Origin: Anderseniella sp963759095 | Lineage (GTDB): Bacteria > Pseudomonadota > Alphaproteobacteria > Rhizobiales > Aestuariivirgaceae | Assembly: GCA_963759095.1 (NCBI GenBank) | Contig: CAVWYF010000052.1 | Span: 4,870 to 68,869, forward strand | Direction of reading: 5' to 3' | DNA: 64,000 nucleotides | Shown here: positions 1 through 9,201 of the stretch, piece after piece | How the letters are laid out: each line of letters opens with the position of its first letter | Numbering within the stretch: position 1 is the first letter of the stretch | Translations under genes and position numbers: made by a program | The notes under the pieces: generated by a model | What the model was told of the DNA's origin: nothing | Seen by the model: only the letters and a program-made list of their open reading frames with translations | Database searches by the model: none

Positions 1-350
1 GCCTCAAGGTCACATGCTGCATTTTTCCGGACACCGATGTTCAGCTTGTAGGTGCGTTCAATCCTGTCCAGCCACATTAACCCCGCCATTGCCTGAAGCA
101 GGCAGTCTGACCGCCATGGCACGCGTGAGCCGGCCGAATTTATTGCCCACCCTATAAGTTCGGTTTCCGCGGCTGTTGCAACGGACCGGGAACCGGCCGT
201 TTCAAAGCGCTCCAGCACGGCTTTTATAGGCTTGTGGTGATGGTCGTATCGTGCCCTGGCCAATAACCAGATCGCTGTCAGCAGGGCTTTCCAGCGCCTG
301 GCAGACAGGCGGCCGGCGCGTTGCCAGACCCGGTCAGCGGACTTTGACAA
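1..350 (-). CDS. Lasso peptide biosynthesis B2-type protein (transglutaminase-like), 3' end cut by window edge
   Basis: Translating the minus strand from a TTG at 350 gives an open frame of about 116 residues that runs off the window. It contains WRSDCLLQAMAG and then LNIGVRK...CDLEA, the pattern of the B2 leader-peptidase family (Transglut_core3): catalytic Cys in the DCL context, with the His expected just beyond the edge. The family is a papain-like protease that removes the leader of lasso-type peptides. The TTG start lies inside the preceding pqqD-like gene (17-nt overlap), which suggests translational coupling. No ATG is available in this frame. The family call rests on these motifs; whether a real lasso peptide is made cannot be told from this fragment. 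Confidence 0.7.
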   Translation of the reverse strand, partial: MSKSADRVWQRAGRLSARRWKALLTAIWLLARARYDHHHKPIKAVLERFETAGSRSVATAAETELIGWAINSAGSRVPWRSDCLLQAMAGLMWLDRIERTYKLNIGVRKNAACDLE

Positions 351-624
351 GGCCGTTCTCAATCAGCTCGGCAAGAAATCCGCGGGTGTCGGTTTCACAC
401 TGTTCACGCTCGACATTGTACTCCTGGACCAAGGCGCTGCAAATATCATCGAGCGTGGTCTCTTCACTCAACTTCTCCCATATCTGGCGTGCCGGGCCTT
501 CCAGTCCGTAGTAGACGCCGCGCTCGGCATCAAGCAGCACGGTATCATCGGGGCCGAGTTCAGCCGCCGGCAGCTGGCTGGTGCGAATCAGAATGCTGTC
601 AGGTTTTATGTTTTGCTGGCTCAT
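334..624 (-). CDS. PqqD-family peptide-recognition protein
   Basis: A 96-residue protein of the PqqD/RiPP recognition element type. The typical core is visible: an acidic N-terminal part, DTVLLDAERGVYYGLEGPARQIWE, then a C-terminal helical half ending FLAELIENGLV. In lasso systems this stand-alone domain (B1/E) binds the leader peptide and hands it to the B2 protease. Its start overlaps the kinase stop by an ATGA junction and its end overlaps the B2-like frame, so the three genes form one tight operon. Role inferred from family and context. Confidence 0.8.
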   Translation of the reverse strand: MSQQNIKPDSILIRTSQLPAAELGPDDTVLLDAERGVYYGLEGPARQIWEKLSEETTLDDICSALVQEYNVEREQCETDTRGFLAELIENGLVKVR

Positions 625-1583
625 GTGCCAAAAGTGTCCCGGACGTGTGAAATAATCAAGCTCATGCAGTGCTCATGTCGATCTTTGTTGCGCGGCCTGA
701 CCAGATGGAAGGCCGGTACGCTGCCACACAGGCCTGCCGCCCATGTCATGAAATGCTGTTCGCGGCCCAATGGTTCGATCAGATGGGTGAGGGACACATC
801 CCGCCTCAGCCGCATCATGGCATTAAGCTGGCCCATGGGCGCAATGACAGGTTCAGCCGTCTCGTCCTCGTGCCAGTCGGTAAAGTACAATCCGGCCATC
901 GGGCTGGGATGTTGACTGTAGGCTTCAGGCACCAGATGAATATGCTTGCCGAACCGGTATGAATCCACCGCCAGGTGATCATCTCCAAGCCCGGCCATTG
1001 CGCCGGATTGTTCATACAGATGCAAGGCCGGTATCGATGGGGCAGCCAGATAGGGATGTTCTGCCGTTGCGTGAATGGTCAGCCGGTCGTCGCTGAACAG
1101 GTTGAAACCTGCCATCTGAAAACTTGCAGCAAGGGTAGACTTGCCGTCACCGGCGTTGCCGCAAAACGCCACGCAGCCCTTTGCCGTATCGACAGCAGCA
1201 CAATGCAGCGGGAGATAGTTGCGCTGATGCAGCAGGCACCCGAGGCCGGCTGAAAGAGCAAACAGACGGGCTGCCGGTTCATTGTGCTTGCCGCCGGGAT
1301 CTATGGTGACGCGGTTTCCCGTTTCGATGAGGCAGCGAATGCCGTTTTCCAGCGCGATCATGATCTGGTTGTCGCCGACCAGATAGCCATCCTTGGTTAC
1401 GGCGTGGTGGTCGATTGAAGAGGGCAACTCGCTCATCACCATCTCAACCGGTGCCTCATCAAGTACCTGTTGCGCCTGCCTGGGAGGCAGTTCGGGAATA
1501 TCAAAGCCCGATTTGAGCAAGAGACCGTGAACACAGTATTGAGGCATCTGATCAGGCGTTCCTGTGAAACCACCGAATCGCAT
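621..1583 (-). CDS. HPr kinase-like serine kinase of a lasso-type cluster
   Basis: 320 residues. The C-terminal half has the HprK fold signature: HCAAV, then a P-loop GNAGDGKST at about residues 142-150 and an SDD motif near 164-166. The N-terminal half is not the HPr kinase regulatory domain, which is typical of HprK-related kinases linked to PqqD and B2 genes; relatives phosphorylate the C-terminal Ser of some lasso precursors. A second start at Met13 (position 1547), where homologues usually begin, is possible and has an AGGA about 12 nt upstream. No lasso precursor was found in the 200 bases upstream on this strand. The phosphorylation target here is unknown. Confidence 0.75.
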   Translation of the reverse strand: MRFGGFTGTPDQMPQYCVHGLLLKSGFDIPELPPRQAQQVLDEAPVEMVMSELPSSIDHHAVTKDGYLVGDNQIMIALENGIRCLIETGNRVTIDPGGKHNEPAARLFALSAGLGCLLHQRNYLPLHCAAVDTAKGCVAFCGNAGDGKSTLAASFQMAGFNLFSDDRLTIHATAEHPYLAAPSIPALHLYEQSGAMAGLGDDHLAVDSYRFGKHIHLVPEAYSQHPSPMAGLYFTDWHEDETAEPVIAPMGQLNAMMRLRRDVSLTHLIEPLGREQHFMTWAAGLCGSVPAFHLVRPRNKDRHEHCMSLIISHVRDTFGT

Positions 1584-1782
1584 GGTGATGGGAAACCGGA
1601 AGTGTCCAGCGCTGTTTAAGCTGTGCCGGGATGGTGTTCAAGCGCCGTTGCGGCTTTTCCCCAGGCAGACACAAGCCAGTTTTACCCGAGCGCAAAGCTT
1701 TTTTCACTGGTATGCGGCCGGGCCGGTGTGCCAGAACCCTTGCTGATCTAGTCAATTGATCCGCATTTTGGGGATGAAGTTC

Positions 1783-2094
1783 ATGTTTGTTATCACGGCG
1801 GAATTCCGCCTGAAGCCGGATATGCTGAATGCGTTCATGCGGCTTATGCTGATACAGGCTGAAAAGTCGCTTTCCAATGAGCCGGGATGCCTCGTGTTTG
1901 ATGTTTGCATCGAACACAATGACAGTGAAGACGTTGTATTCCTATACGAAGCCTACCAGGACGAAGCAGCGTTCGACCTGCACATGGAAACACCGCACTA
2001 TCTGGCCTTTTCAGAAACCATATCCGAACTCGTGGCGACCAAGTCGGTTCGCCGGTTCGATCGCATTAAACCTCAACCAGGACCTCTTCAATGA
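1783..2094 (+). CDS. Antibiotic biosynthesis monooxygenase (ABM) domain protein
   Basis: About 103 residues from the ATG at 1783, which has GGGGA about 9 nt upstream; longer starts at 1756 (TTG) and 1774 exist. The sequence follows the ABM/YgiN fold: MFVITAEFRLKPD at the N-terminus, EPGCLVFDVCIE, then FLYEAYQDEAAFDLHMETPHY and a short C-terminal strand. Such small dimeric ferredoxin-like proteins are quinol monooxygenases or simply unassigned. It overlaps the following dehydrogenase by 4 nt (ATGA), so the pair is co-translated. Confidence 0.8.
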   Translation: MFVITAEFRLKPDMLNAFMRLMLIQAEKSLSNEPGCLVFDVCIEHNDSEDVVFLYEAYQDEAAFDLHMETPHYLAFSETISELVATKSVRRFDRIKPQPGPLQ

Positions 2095-3188
2095 CCTCAT
2101 CGAATTCCATCCATGTTGCAGTTCTTCCCGGCGACGGTATTGGCCGGGAGGTCATGGAACCGTGTCTTGAATGTCTGGACGTGCTGGCGGCAAGGTCGGG
2201 CGGTTTCTCGTTCACCTACGAGACCCTTGAGGCCGGTGCCGGCGTGTTCCGGGACACCGGCGTCGCACTGCCCGACGACGTGGTGAAAAGGGCCGGCGCT
2301 GCCGACGTCATGCTGCTGGGCGCCATGGGCCTGCCCGATATCAGGTATGAAGACGGACGAGAAATCACGCCGCAGATTGAGCTGCGCGAAATCTTCGATC
2401 TTTATGCCGGCGTGCGGCCGGTTGAAACGTTTCCCGGTTCTCCGGTGCCGCTGAAAGACCCGCGTGCCGCAAAGCTTGATTTCGTGCTGATCCGTGAAAA
2501 CACCGAAGGGCTGTTCGCCTCTCGCGGTGCCTGCGAAATGGTCGGTGACGATGAAGCCCGCGACACGATGGTGATTACGCGCACGGGCACCGAACGGCTG
2601 TCGGACTTTGCCTTCAGGCTTGCTGAACGCCGCAAGGCGCAAGGCCGCGGGCAAGGGCGCGTCACCTGTGTCGACAAGGCAAATGTGTTTGGCAGTTTCG
2701 CCTTCATGCGCAAGGTGTTCTACGAACGCGCGGCAAAATTTCCGGCACTTACCGCTGATCATGCCTATGTGGATGCAACGGCGCTGGGGCTGGTGCGCAA
2801 TCCATGGGTGTTTGATGTCATGATCACGGAAAACATGTTCGGTGACATTCTGTCAGACCAGGCAGCCGCCCTGATGGGCGGTATGGGCATGGCGCCGTCC
2901 GCCGACATCGGCGACAAGCATGGTCTGTTTCAGCCGTGCCACGGCACCGCGCCCGACATTATGGGAACCGGCAAGGCCAACCCGTCCGCCATGTTGTTGT
3001 CAGGCGCCATGATGCTGGACTGGCTCGGCGAAACGATGAGTTCACCGGAACTGACCGGTGCCGGCGAAACCTTGCGCAATGCTGTACGAGCGGCATTTTC
3101 CGACGGCAATCTCATACCTTACGAAGTGGGTGGCAGTGCCGGTTTGCGCGAGGTATCGAACCGTGTTCTGGACATATTGAAGAGCTGA
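2091..3188 (+). CDS. Isocitrate/isopropylmalate dehydrogenase family enzyme
   Basis: 365 residues, the length of an isopropylmalate dehydrogenase. Family landmarks in order: VLPGDGIGREV near the N-terminus, RENTEGLFASRG (substrate loop), DKANVFGSF, the metal-binding ITENMFGDILSDQAA, and HGTAPDIMGTGKANP (NAD-binding region). It should oxidatively decarboxylate a 2-hydroxy acid with NAD+ and a divalent metal. Being next to an ABM protein and not to leuC/leuD, it is probably not the leucine enzyme; a tartrate/malate-type or other 3-alkylmalate activity is possible. Substrate not assignable by eye. Confidence 0.8.
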   Translation: MTSSNSIHVAVLPGDGIGREVMEPCLECLDVLAARSGGFSFTYETLEAGAGVFRDTGVALPDDVVKRAGAADVMLLGAMGLPDIRYEDGREITPQIELREIFDLYAGVRPVETFPGSPVPLKDPRAAKLDFVLIRENTEGLFASRGACEMVGDDEARDTMVITRTGTERLSDFAFRLAERRKAQGRGQGRVTCVDKANVFGSFAFMRKVFYERAAKFPALTADHAYVDATALGLVRNPWVFDVMITENMFGDILSDQAAALMGGMGMAPSADIGDKHGLFQPCHGTAPDIMGTGKANPSAMLLSGAMMLDWLGETMSSPELTGAGETLRNAVRAAFSDGNLIPYEVGGSAGLREVSNRVLDILKS

Positions 3189-3196
3189 TCTGAGGG

Positions 3197-3589
3197 TTAT
3201 TTGTTCTCTGAAGTCTCGTCGACTTCTGCGAGCTCTTCCAGTTCTTCGTCGCGTGCCATCATGAAGCGCGTGTCCTGTTCGAGACTGGTGATCAGGCCGC
3301 CAAGCTCGGCATACAGATGCCGGATACGCTGCAGTTTGCCTTCAACCGAGGACAGCCTGCCGGCGTCTCTTGTTTCGTCAGGTTCATAGTCCTCGCCGAC
3401 CATGAGCCATGCAAAGCCGACATCCAGCGCACCGGCCAGCCGCAACAGCCGGTTGGCCCGCGGGTCGCGTTCGTCGGCTTCCCAGGCGAGGATTGTTTCG
3501 GCCTTTACACCGACGCGGTCAGACAACTGGTTGATGTCATAATTCTTACTCTCACGGGCATACGTGATACGTTTGCCGATGGTATCCAT
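3197..3589 (-). CDS. XRE-family transcriptional regulator
   Basis: 130 residues. Residues 1-65 are a Cro/CI-type helix-turn-helix: IGKRITYARESKNYDINQLS, then VGVKAETILAWEADERDPRANRLLRLAGAL. The C-terminal half is a short acidic tail rich in Glu and Leu, perhaps helical, without a recognised sensory domain. It is convergent with the dehydrogenase and divergent from the ABC transporter. Target unknown. Confidence 0.8.
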   Translation of the reverse strand: MDTIGKRITYARESKNYDINQLSDRVGVKAETILAWEADERDPRANRLLRLAGALDVGFAWLMVGEDYEPDETRDAGRLSSVEGKLQRIRHLYAELGGLITSLEQDTRFMMARDEELEELAEVDETSENK

Positions 3590-3802
3590 GCGGGTTCGCT
3601 TTCCCTGTTTTCAGGATTTGTCATAGTGGCGTAATGGTTTGATGAACGAGCTTTGTAACGCCTGGGCCTGCTTATTCAACAGCCTCAGTGACGCATGGCT
3701 GTCATGCAGCATTTGCCGGACAATGTTATATATACCAAATGGTCAAGGTTCTGCCGGTATTGGACGGCAATACCTGCTGGAAAGTTTGTAGAAAGATTAG
3801 TT

Positions 3803-5686
3803 GTGCTGGACGGATTGTTCAAATGGTTCGAGGCGAGGACGCAACCGTTTCCTGAAGAGGAAGCGGCGATGCCGCCTGCGACGCTGAGCGGGTTTGTCTG
3901 GCACTACACCAAGCCGTTCTGGCCGTGGGTGCTGGCAACGTCGGTTCTGGCGGCTGTTGTGGCAACGATAGAAGTTTCGCTGTTTGCGTTTCTGGGGTCG
4001 GTTGTCGACTGGCTGGCCACCACAACACCAGATGCCGTGTTTCAGGATTACTGGTGGCAACTCAGCCTGCTTGCGGTGCTGATCCTGGTGCTGCATCCGG
4101 TGCTCAATTTTCTGTACGAGCTGATCATTCACCAGACCCTGATGGGCAATTATCCCATGCTGATCCGCTGGCAGGCACACCGCTATGTGCTGCGCCAGTC
4201 GCTGGAATTTTTCCAGAACGACTTTGCCGGGCGCGTTGCGACCAAGGTGATGCAGTCATCGCTTGCGGTGCGCGAAGTTGTGCTGAAAACAGCTGACGTG
4301 TTTGTCTTTGTGGTGGTGTACTTCACTGCTGCCATCACCCTGTTCGCGGCCAGCGACTGGCGGCTTGCGATGCCCATGCTGATCTGGCTGGTCGGTTATA
4401 TAGGGGCGCTTTATTACTTCGTGCCGAAACTGAAGCGGGTGTCCAAGGACCAGGCAAATGCGCGCTCGGTGGTGACGGGCCGGATTGTGGACAGCTATAC
4501 AAACATCCCGACCGTCAAGATGTTTGCCCACACGGAATTTGAAGACGAATATGCGCGGGCCGGCATGGAACCGTTTCTCGACAATGTGCATCGGCAGATG
4601 CGCCTGTCGACCCTGCTGATCACCACGCTCAATGTGCTCAACTCCATCAACCTGTTCGGCGTCAGCATGGTTGCACTGTGGCTCTGGTCTGCCGGTGCCA
4701 TCACCGCGGGCGCCATTGCCTTTGCCATCGGCCTGGTATTGCGCCTGAAAGGTATGGCGCACTGGATCATGTGGGAAGTGTCCGGCCTGTTTGAGAACAT
4801 CGGCGTGGTGCAGGACGGCATTGAAACCATTTCGCGAACCGTGTCTGTCGTGGACAAGCCCGGTGCGCCGAAGCTCGAGGTCAGTAAGGGGCAAATCGAG
4901 TTTGACGGTATCGGGTTCCATTACGGCAAGGACCGCGAAGAACTTGACCAGGGCATCATCGATAACCTGTCCCTGACAGTGAAACCCGGTGAGAAACTCG
5001 GCATCGTCGGGCGTTCAGGTGCCGGCAAGTCGACCCTGGTGTCGCTGTTGTTGCGGTTTTACGATCTGGGGACCGGGCGCGTCCTGATTGACGGCCAGGA
5101 CATTGCCGAAGTTTCCCAGAGCTCGCTCAGGGCCAATATCGGCATGGTGACCCAGGACACGTCCCTGTTGCACCGCTCGATTGCCGACAACATTCGCTAT
5201 GGCCGCCCTGACGCAAGCCTGGAAGAGGTTGAACAGGCCGCGCGCCGGGCTGCGGCCGACGGCTTCATTCCAGGCCTGGAGGATATGCACGGGCGTACCG
5301 GCTATGACAGCCATGTGGGTGAGCGCGGCGTCAAACTGTCCGGCGGGCAGCGACAGCGCATCGCCATTGCACGGGTGTTGTTGAAAGATGCGCCGATCCT
5401 TATTCTCGACGAGGCGACCAGTGCACTGGACTCAGAAGTGGAAGCGGTCATCCAGGAGAGTTTCGAAGGCCTTATGAAGGGCAAGACCGTTCTGGCAATT
5501 GCGCACAGATTATCCACGATTGCCGCCATGGACCGCCTCGTGGTTATGGACCAGGGTGTCATCGTCGAGGAAGGCACTCACGCTGAATTGCTGGAAGCAA
5601 AAGGGCTTTACGCCAGCCTGTGGGCGCGCCAGTCTGGCGGCTTTATTGCAGGTGCAGATACTGCAGAGGCAAATGCCGCAGAGTAG
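3803..5686 (+). CDS. ABC transporter, fused permease and ATPase (exporter type)
   Basis: About 627 residues from a GTG at 3803; the frame stays open upstream to 3695, and a TTG at 3815 giving MFKWFEARTQPFP fits the usual N-terminus of this family. Six membrane segments fill roughly the first half. The ATPase follows with Walker A GRSGAGKST, signature LSGGQRQR and Walker B ILILDEATSALD. This is the type I exporter (MsbA/ATM-like) half-transporter that works as a homodimer in the inner membrane. Substrate unknown. A gamma-glutamyltransferase follows 27 nt downstream, which would fit export of, or coupling to, a glutathione-like compound, but that is only a guess. Confidence 0.85.
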   Translation: MLDGLFKWFEARTQPFPEEEAAMPPATLSGFVWHYTKPFWPWVLATSVLAAVVATIEVSLFAFLGSVVDWLATTTPDAVFQDYWWQLSLLAVLILVLHPVLNFLYELIIHQTLMGNYPMLIRWQAHRYVLRQSLEFFQNDFAGRVATKVMQSSLAVREVVLKTADVFVFVVVYFTAAITLFAASDWRLAMPMLIWLVGYIGALYYFVPKLKRVSKDQANARSVVTGRIVDSYTNIPTVKMFAHTEFEDEYARAGMEPFLDNVHRQMRLSTLLITTLNVLNSINLFGVSMVALWLWSAGAITAGAIAFAIGLVLRLKGMAHWIMWEVSGLFENIGVVQDGIETISRTVSVVDKPGAPKLEVSKGQIEFDGIGFHYGKDREELDQGIIDNLSLTVKPGEKLGIVGRSGAGKSTLVSLLLRFYDLGTGRVLIDGQDIAEVSQSSLRANIGMVTQDTSLLHRSIADNIRYGRPDASLEEVEQAARRAAADGFIPGLEDMHGRTGYDSHVGERGVKLSGGQRQRIAIARVLLKDAPILILDEATSALDSEVEAVIQESFEGLMKGKTVLAIAHRLSTIAAMDRLVVMDQGVIVEEGTHAELLEAKGLYASLWARQSGGFIAGADTAEANAAE

Positions 5687-5713
5687 AACGCACCACAAAA
5701 CACGGAGCAGGCC

Positions 5714-7330
5714 ATGAGCAGTACTGATGAGGCGATGATCGTTACCGCACAGCCGGAAGCCTCAGAAGCGGGTGCGCGGGTATTGAAGCGCGGTGGAAAT
5801 GCTATTGATGCTGCCATGGCGGCAGCACTGGTTCAGGGCGTGGTTGATCCGCAAATGTGCGGTATCGCCGGATTTGGCTCCTGCCAGATCTACATGCCCG
5901 GTAAAGGCATTCACACAAATATCGATTTTCACGGCAACACGCCGCTGTCTGCCACGCCGGATATGTGGCTTGACCTGCTGGAAGGTGAAACCCGCGACGG
6001 GTTCGGGTTTGTACTGAAGGGCAATGTCAATGACCTGGGCTATCAGGCGGTCACCACGCCGGGGTCGCTGAAGGCCTACTCGGAAGCGGCAAACGAGTTC
6101 GGCACTATGGATTGGCCTGACATCTGCGCCCCGGCAATTGCGCAGGCCAAGGCTGGGTTTTACGTGCGCCCGCACGTGCATCACTGGTGGACCCATGGTG
6201 CGGACCTTGGCCGCGTCGATGTTGCCGACCGGCTGCGGTTTTCCAAAACCGGTGCGCAAGCCTATTTCCGTCCTGACGGGTCGGTGAAGCGGATCGGGGA
6301 CCACGTTGCCAATCGGGACCTTGCGACCACCCTGGAACGGGTGGCCAAACATGGCGCGGAGATTTTCTATTCCGGCGACATGGCCGAGCAGATAGCCGAC
6401 GACTTCAAGGCCCATGGCGGGCTGATGACGCTGGCAGATCTCAAGGCCTACAAGACAGTGCGAACCGACCCGTTGCACGGCAGCTATCGCGGATTTGACA
6501 TCGCCACCAATCACCCGCCGGGCGGCGGCATCATGGTGGTCGAGATGCTCAACATACTTGAGAATTTTGACCTTGCCGGGATTGGCCATAACACAACCGA
6601 ATACATCCGCATTGTGTGTGAGGCAATGAAGGCGGCGACGTCTGACAAGGACAATTTTGTCGGCGACCCGGCGTTTTACGACGTACCGCTGGACCGGTTG
6701 ACATCCAGCCAACATGCAACCGCCATTGCCGAACGTATCAAGTCAGGTGACCGCTTGTCAGTGGAGCGGCTGGACCTGCCGCCGGAGCCGAAAGACACCA
6801 CCCATGTCGCGGTCGTGGACAGGCAAGGCAATTGTGTCACCATGACCCATTCGCTGGGCATGCCGTCCGGCGTCATCACCGACGGCCTGGGCTTCATGTA
6901 CAATGGCTGCATGGGGGTATTTGATCCGCGCCCCGACCGGGCCGGTTCAATCGCGCCCGGCAAAAGCCGGTTTTCCTCGGTGTGTCCGACCATTGCCTTC
7001 AGGGACGGCAAACCGCATGTGGTCATTGGCGCGCCCGGGGGTACGCAGATTGCCATGGGCGTATTGCAGGGGCTTCTCAACGTGCTCGACTTCGGCATGA
7101 CCATGGAGCAGGCGGTTTCCGCGCCACGGTTCTCATCCACGTCCAATGCGATTGATATCACCAGCCGCATTCCTGGCTACATAGTGGAACCGCTGCAGCG
7201 TGACGGTTATGAAGTCATACGGTCTGCATTGACGTTCGGTATCGGGGCGGTGCATGGCATCCGGATCGTTGACGGTGTGATGGACGGCGGCGCCGACCCC
7301 GGCCATGACGGGGTGGCGCTCGCTGTTTAG
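5714..7330 (+). CDS. Gamma-glutamyltransferase family protein
   Basis: 538 residues, one precursor chain that in this family self-cleaves into two subunits. The new N-terminal nucleophile is the first Thr of DTTHVAVVDRQGN (about residue 362). The glycine-rich pocket follows later: SIAPGKSRFSSVCPTI and GAPGGTQIAMGVLQ. The N-terminal part has RGGNAIDAAMAAAL, typical of GGT and cephalosporin acylase relatives. No signal peptide is visible, so this is likely a cytoplasmic GGT-like enzyme rather than the periplasmic one. It lies just behind the ABC transporter on the same strand. The substrate may be a gamma-glutamyl compound. Confidence 0.85.
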   Translation: MSSTDEAMIVTAQPEASEAGARVLKRGGNAIDAAMAAALVQGVVDPQMCGIAGFGSCQIYMPGKGIHTNIDFHGNTPLSATPDMWLDLLEGETRDGFGFVLKGNVNDLGYQAVTTPGSLKAYSEAANEFGTMDWPDICAPAIAQAKAGFYVRPHVHHWWTHGADLGRVDVADRLRFSKTGAQAYFRPDGSVKRIGDHVANRDLATTLERVAKHGAEIFYSGDMAEQIADDFKAHGGLMTLADLKAYKTVRTDPLHGSYRGFDIATNHPPGGGIMVVEMLNILENFDLAGIGHNTTEYIRIVCEAMKAATSDKDNFVGDPAFYDVPLDRLTSSQHATAIAERIKSGDRLSVERLDLPPEPKDTTHVAVVDRQGNCVTMTHSLGMPSGVITDGLGFMYNGCMGVFDPRPDRAGSIAPGKSRFSSVCPTIAFRDGKPHVVIGAPGGTQIAMGVLQGLLNVLDFGMTMEQAVSAPRFSSTSNAIDITSRIPGYIVEPLQRDGYEVIRSALTFGIGAVHGIRIVDGVMDGGADPGHDGVALAV

Positions 7331-7342
7331 ACCGGCAAGGTC

Positions 7343-8098
7343 TTAGATCGACCAGCCACCATCGATGATATGATTTTGCCCGGTGACGAAGGTGGCATCA
7401 TCGGACGCAAGATAGACGACCAGTCCGGCCACGTCCTCGGCGGTGGCAAGCGCACCGGTTGGCTGACGCGCCAGGAACCATTCGCGCGCCTTGTCGTAGC
7501 CGCCCATTTCCTCGCCCAGTTTTTCAACCCGCTGACGCAGCGACGGTGTGTCGATGGTGCCGGGGCAAACGGCGTTGCAGCGGATGTTCTGCTTGATGAA
7601 GTCGATGGCGATGGACCGGGTCATGCCGATCACGGCAGCCTTGGTTGCCCCATAAACGAAACGCGACGGTGCGCCCTTTATGGATGATGCCACCGAGGCC
7701 ATGTTGATGATCGAGCCGCCGCCGTTTTCCAGCATGCCGGGCAGCACGGCCTTGGCCATCCGGTACTGGGATTTCACATTCAGGTCGAAGGAGAAATCCC
7801 ACGCGGCATCGTCACATTCCAGAATGGTGCCGTGATGCACGAAGCCGGAACAGTTGAACAGGATGTCGACAGGACCGACACGTTCGACCACTTTGGTTAC
7901 CTGCCGGGGCTTGGTGACGTCCAGCAGGTAGGTGCGGATACCGCGCTGTTCCTGTTTCACCTGGGCCAGGGCGTCCTTGTTGATATCTGTTGCAAATACC
8001 TTTGCCCCTTCGCGCGCCATGGCGATGGCGGCCGCTTTGCCGATACCCTGACCGGCCGCGGTGACCAAAGCGGTCTTTCCCTTGAGTTTACCTGCCAT
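7343..8098 (-). CDS. Short-chain dehydrogenase, DHRS6 / 2-keto-3-deoxy-L-fuconate dehydrogenase-like
   Basis: 251 residues from the ATG at 8098, which follows a strong GGGAGGG Shine-Dalgarno; the open frame runs further upstream but without a ribosome site. Classical SDR motifs: TAAGQGIGKAAA (NAD binding), catalytic YGATK, and CNAVCPGTIDTPSLRQR, a signature shared with human DHRS6 and bacterial 2-keto-3-deoxy-L-fuconate or -rhamnonate dehydrogenases. It is divergent from the denD-dehydratase-lactonase genes, which supports a role in oxidative sugar-acid catabolism. The exact substrate is inferred. Confidence 0.85.
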   Translation of the reverse strand: MAGKLKGKTALVTAAGQGIGKAAAIAMAREGAKVFATDINKDALAQVKQEQRGIRTYLLDVTKPRQVTKVVERVGPVDILFNCSGFVHHGTILECDDAAWDFSFDLNVKSQYRMAKAVLPGMLENGGGSIINMASVASSIKGAPSRFVYGATKAAVIGMTRSIAIDFIKQNIRCNAVCPGTIDTPSLRQRVEKLGEEMGGYDKAREWFLARQPTGALATAEDVAGLVVYLASDDATFVTGQNHIIDGGWSI

Positions 8099-8214
8099 TT
8101 TGTTCCCTCCCTGCGGGATTTGTGGTTTGAGCCTTGCCAACAATGTGGCAGGTTTCTGCATCCGCATAAAACACAATTCGTCCAGAATAAAGAGCGGTTG
8201 GAGGCAAACGTCAT

Positions 8215-9201
8215 ATGAAAGTTGTTATCACCGGTGGGACCGGGTTTGTTGGTGCGCGCCTGGCGCGGCGTATTATTGACAAGGGCACGCTGGCAGGTCC
8301 GGACGGAACGCAAACCCCGGTTGACGAGGTCGTGCTGTTCGATGTGATGGCACCTGCCCCCTTGCCGATGCAGCTTGAAGGCCAGGTGACATTGGTGACC
8401 GGAGACATATCCGACAAAGCGACCATTGACGGGTTGATCGACCGTGACGACGTTTCGGTATTTCATCTGGCGTCGGTTGTGTCCGGCGGTGGCGAAAAGG
8501 ATTTCGACCTGGCCATCCGCGTCAACCTGACCGGCGGGATGAACATATTCGAGGCGCTTCGGGCCAGGGCATCCACACCGCGTCTGGTGTTTGCCTCATC
8601 CATCGCAGTGTTCGGGGGTGACCATATGCCGGGCGTGGTGGGCGATCACGGCAAGCAGACACCGCAGACCACCTACGGCATGACCAAGGCGTGTTGCGAA
8701 CTGCTGATCAACGACTATACGCGAAAAGGGTTTCTGGATGGCCGGTCGGCGCGCCTGCCTACGGTTATCGTGCGGCCCGGCGCTCCCAATGCGGCAGCGT
8801 CCTCGTTTGCATCAGGCGTGTTCCGGGAACCGCTGAAAGGTGAGCCGTGCGCCTTGCCGGTCAAGCTGGAAACCGTGATGCCGGTTCTGGGATATCGCAA
8901 CATTGTTGAAGGCATACTGGCGCTGCATGAACTTCCTGCAGAGAAGCTGGGCGATGATCGTGCGGTGTCGCTGCCGTCCATGGATGTAACGGTTGCCGAA
9001 ATGGTCGACGCGCTGAAGCGGGTGGCTCATAATCGCAAGCTGGGCGAGATCACGGTAGAACCCGACCCGTTCATCGAGGCCATTGTCAGGTCATGGCCGG
9101 TGGCAACCGATGATGCCCGTGCGCTGGCGCTGGGGTTGCCGAAAGACAAGTCACTGGACGACATCGTACATCACTACATCGAGGATTATGACCATGGCTA
9201 G
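8215..9201 (+). CDS. denD: D-erythronate dehydrogenase-like NAD-dependent epimerase/dehydratase
   Basis: 328 residues, extended SDR. TGGTGFVGARLARR is the NAD site and TYGMTK the catalytic Tyr154-Lys158. The stretch VRPGAPNAAASSFASG followed by REPLKGE matches DenD of the tetronate pathways, which oxidises D-erythronate to 3-keto-erythronate. It overlaps the next gene by 8 nt. The usual DenD partners (OtnK kinase, OtnC) are not next to it, so in this operon it may act on another aldonic acid. Confidence 0.75.
   Translation: MKVVITGGTGFVGARLARRIIDKGTLAGPDGTQTPVDEVVLFDVMAPAPLPMQLEGQVTLVTGDISDKATIDGLIDRDDVSVFHLASVVSGGGEKDFDLAIRVNLTGGMNIFEALRARASTPRLVFASSIAVFGGDHMPGVVGDHGKQTPQTTYGMTKACCELLINDYTRKGFLDGRSARLPTVIVRPGAPNAAASSFASGVFREPLKGEPCALPVKLETVMPVLGYRNIVEGILALHELPAEKLGDDRAVSLPSMDVTVAEMVDALKRVAHNRKLGEITVEPDPFIEAIVRSWPVATDDARALALGLPKDKSLDDIVHHYIEDYDHG

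Noticed and set aside
1552..1917. Minus-strand open frame of 121 codons upstream of the HprK-like gene, considered as lasso precursor or regulator.
   Set aside because: It is antisense to the ABM gene, Arg/His-rich without any domain, and has no leader/core pattern.
9083..9193. N-terminal extension of the dehydratase frame.
   Set aside because: It lies inside denD, has no ribosome site and gives low-complexity Trp/Arg sequence; the ATG at 9194 has GAGG in place.
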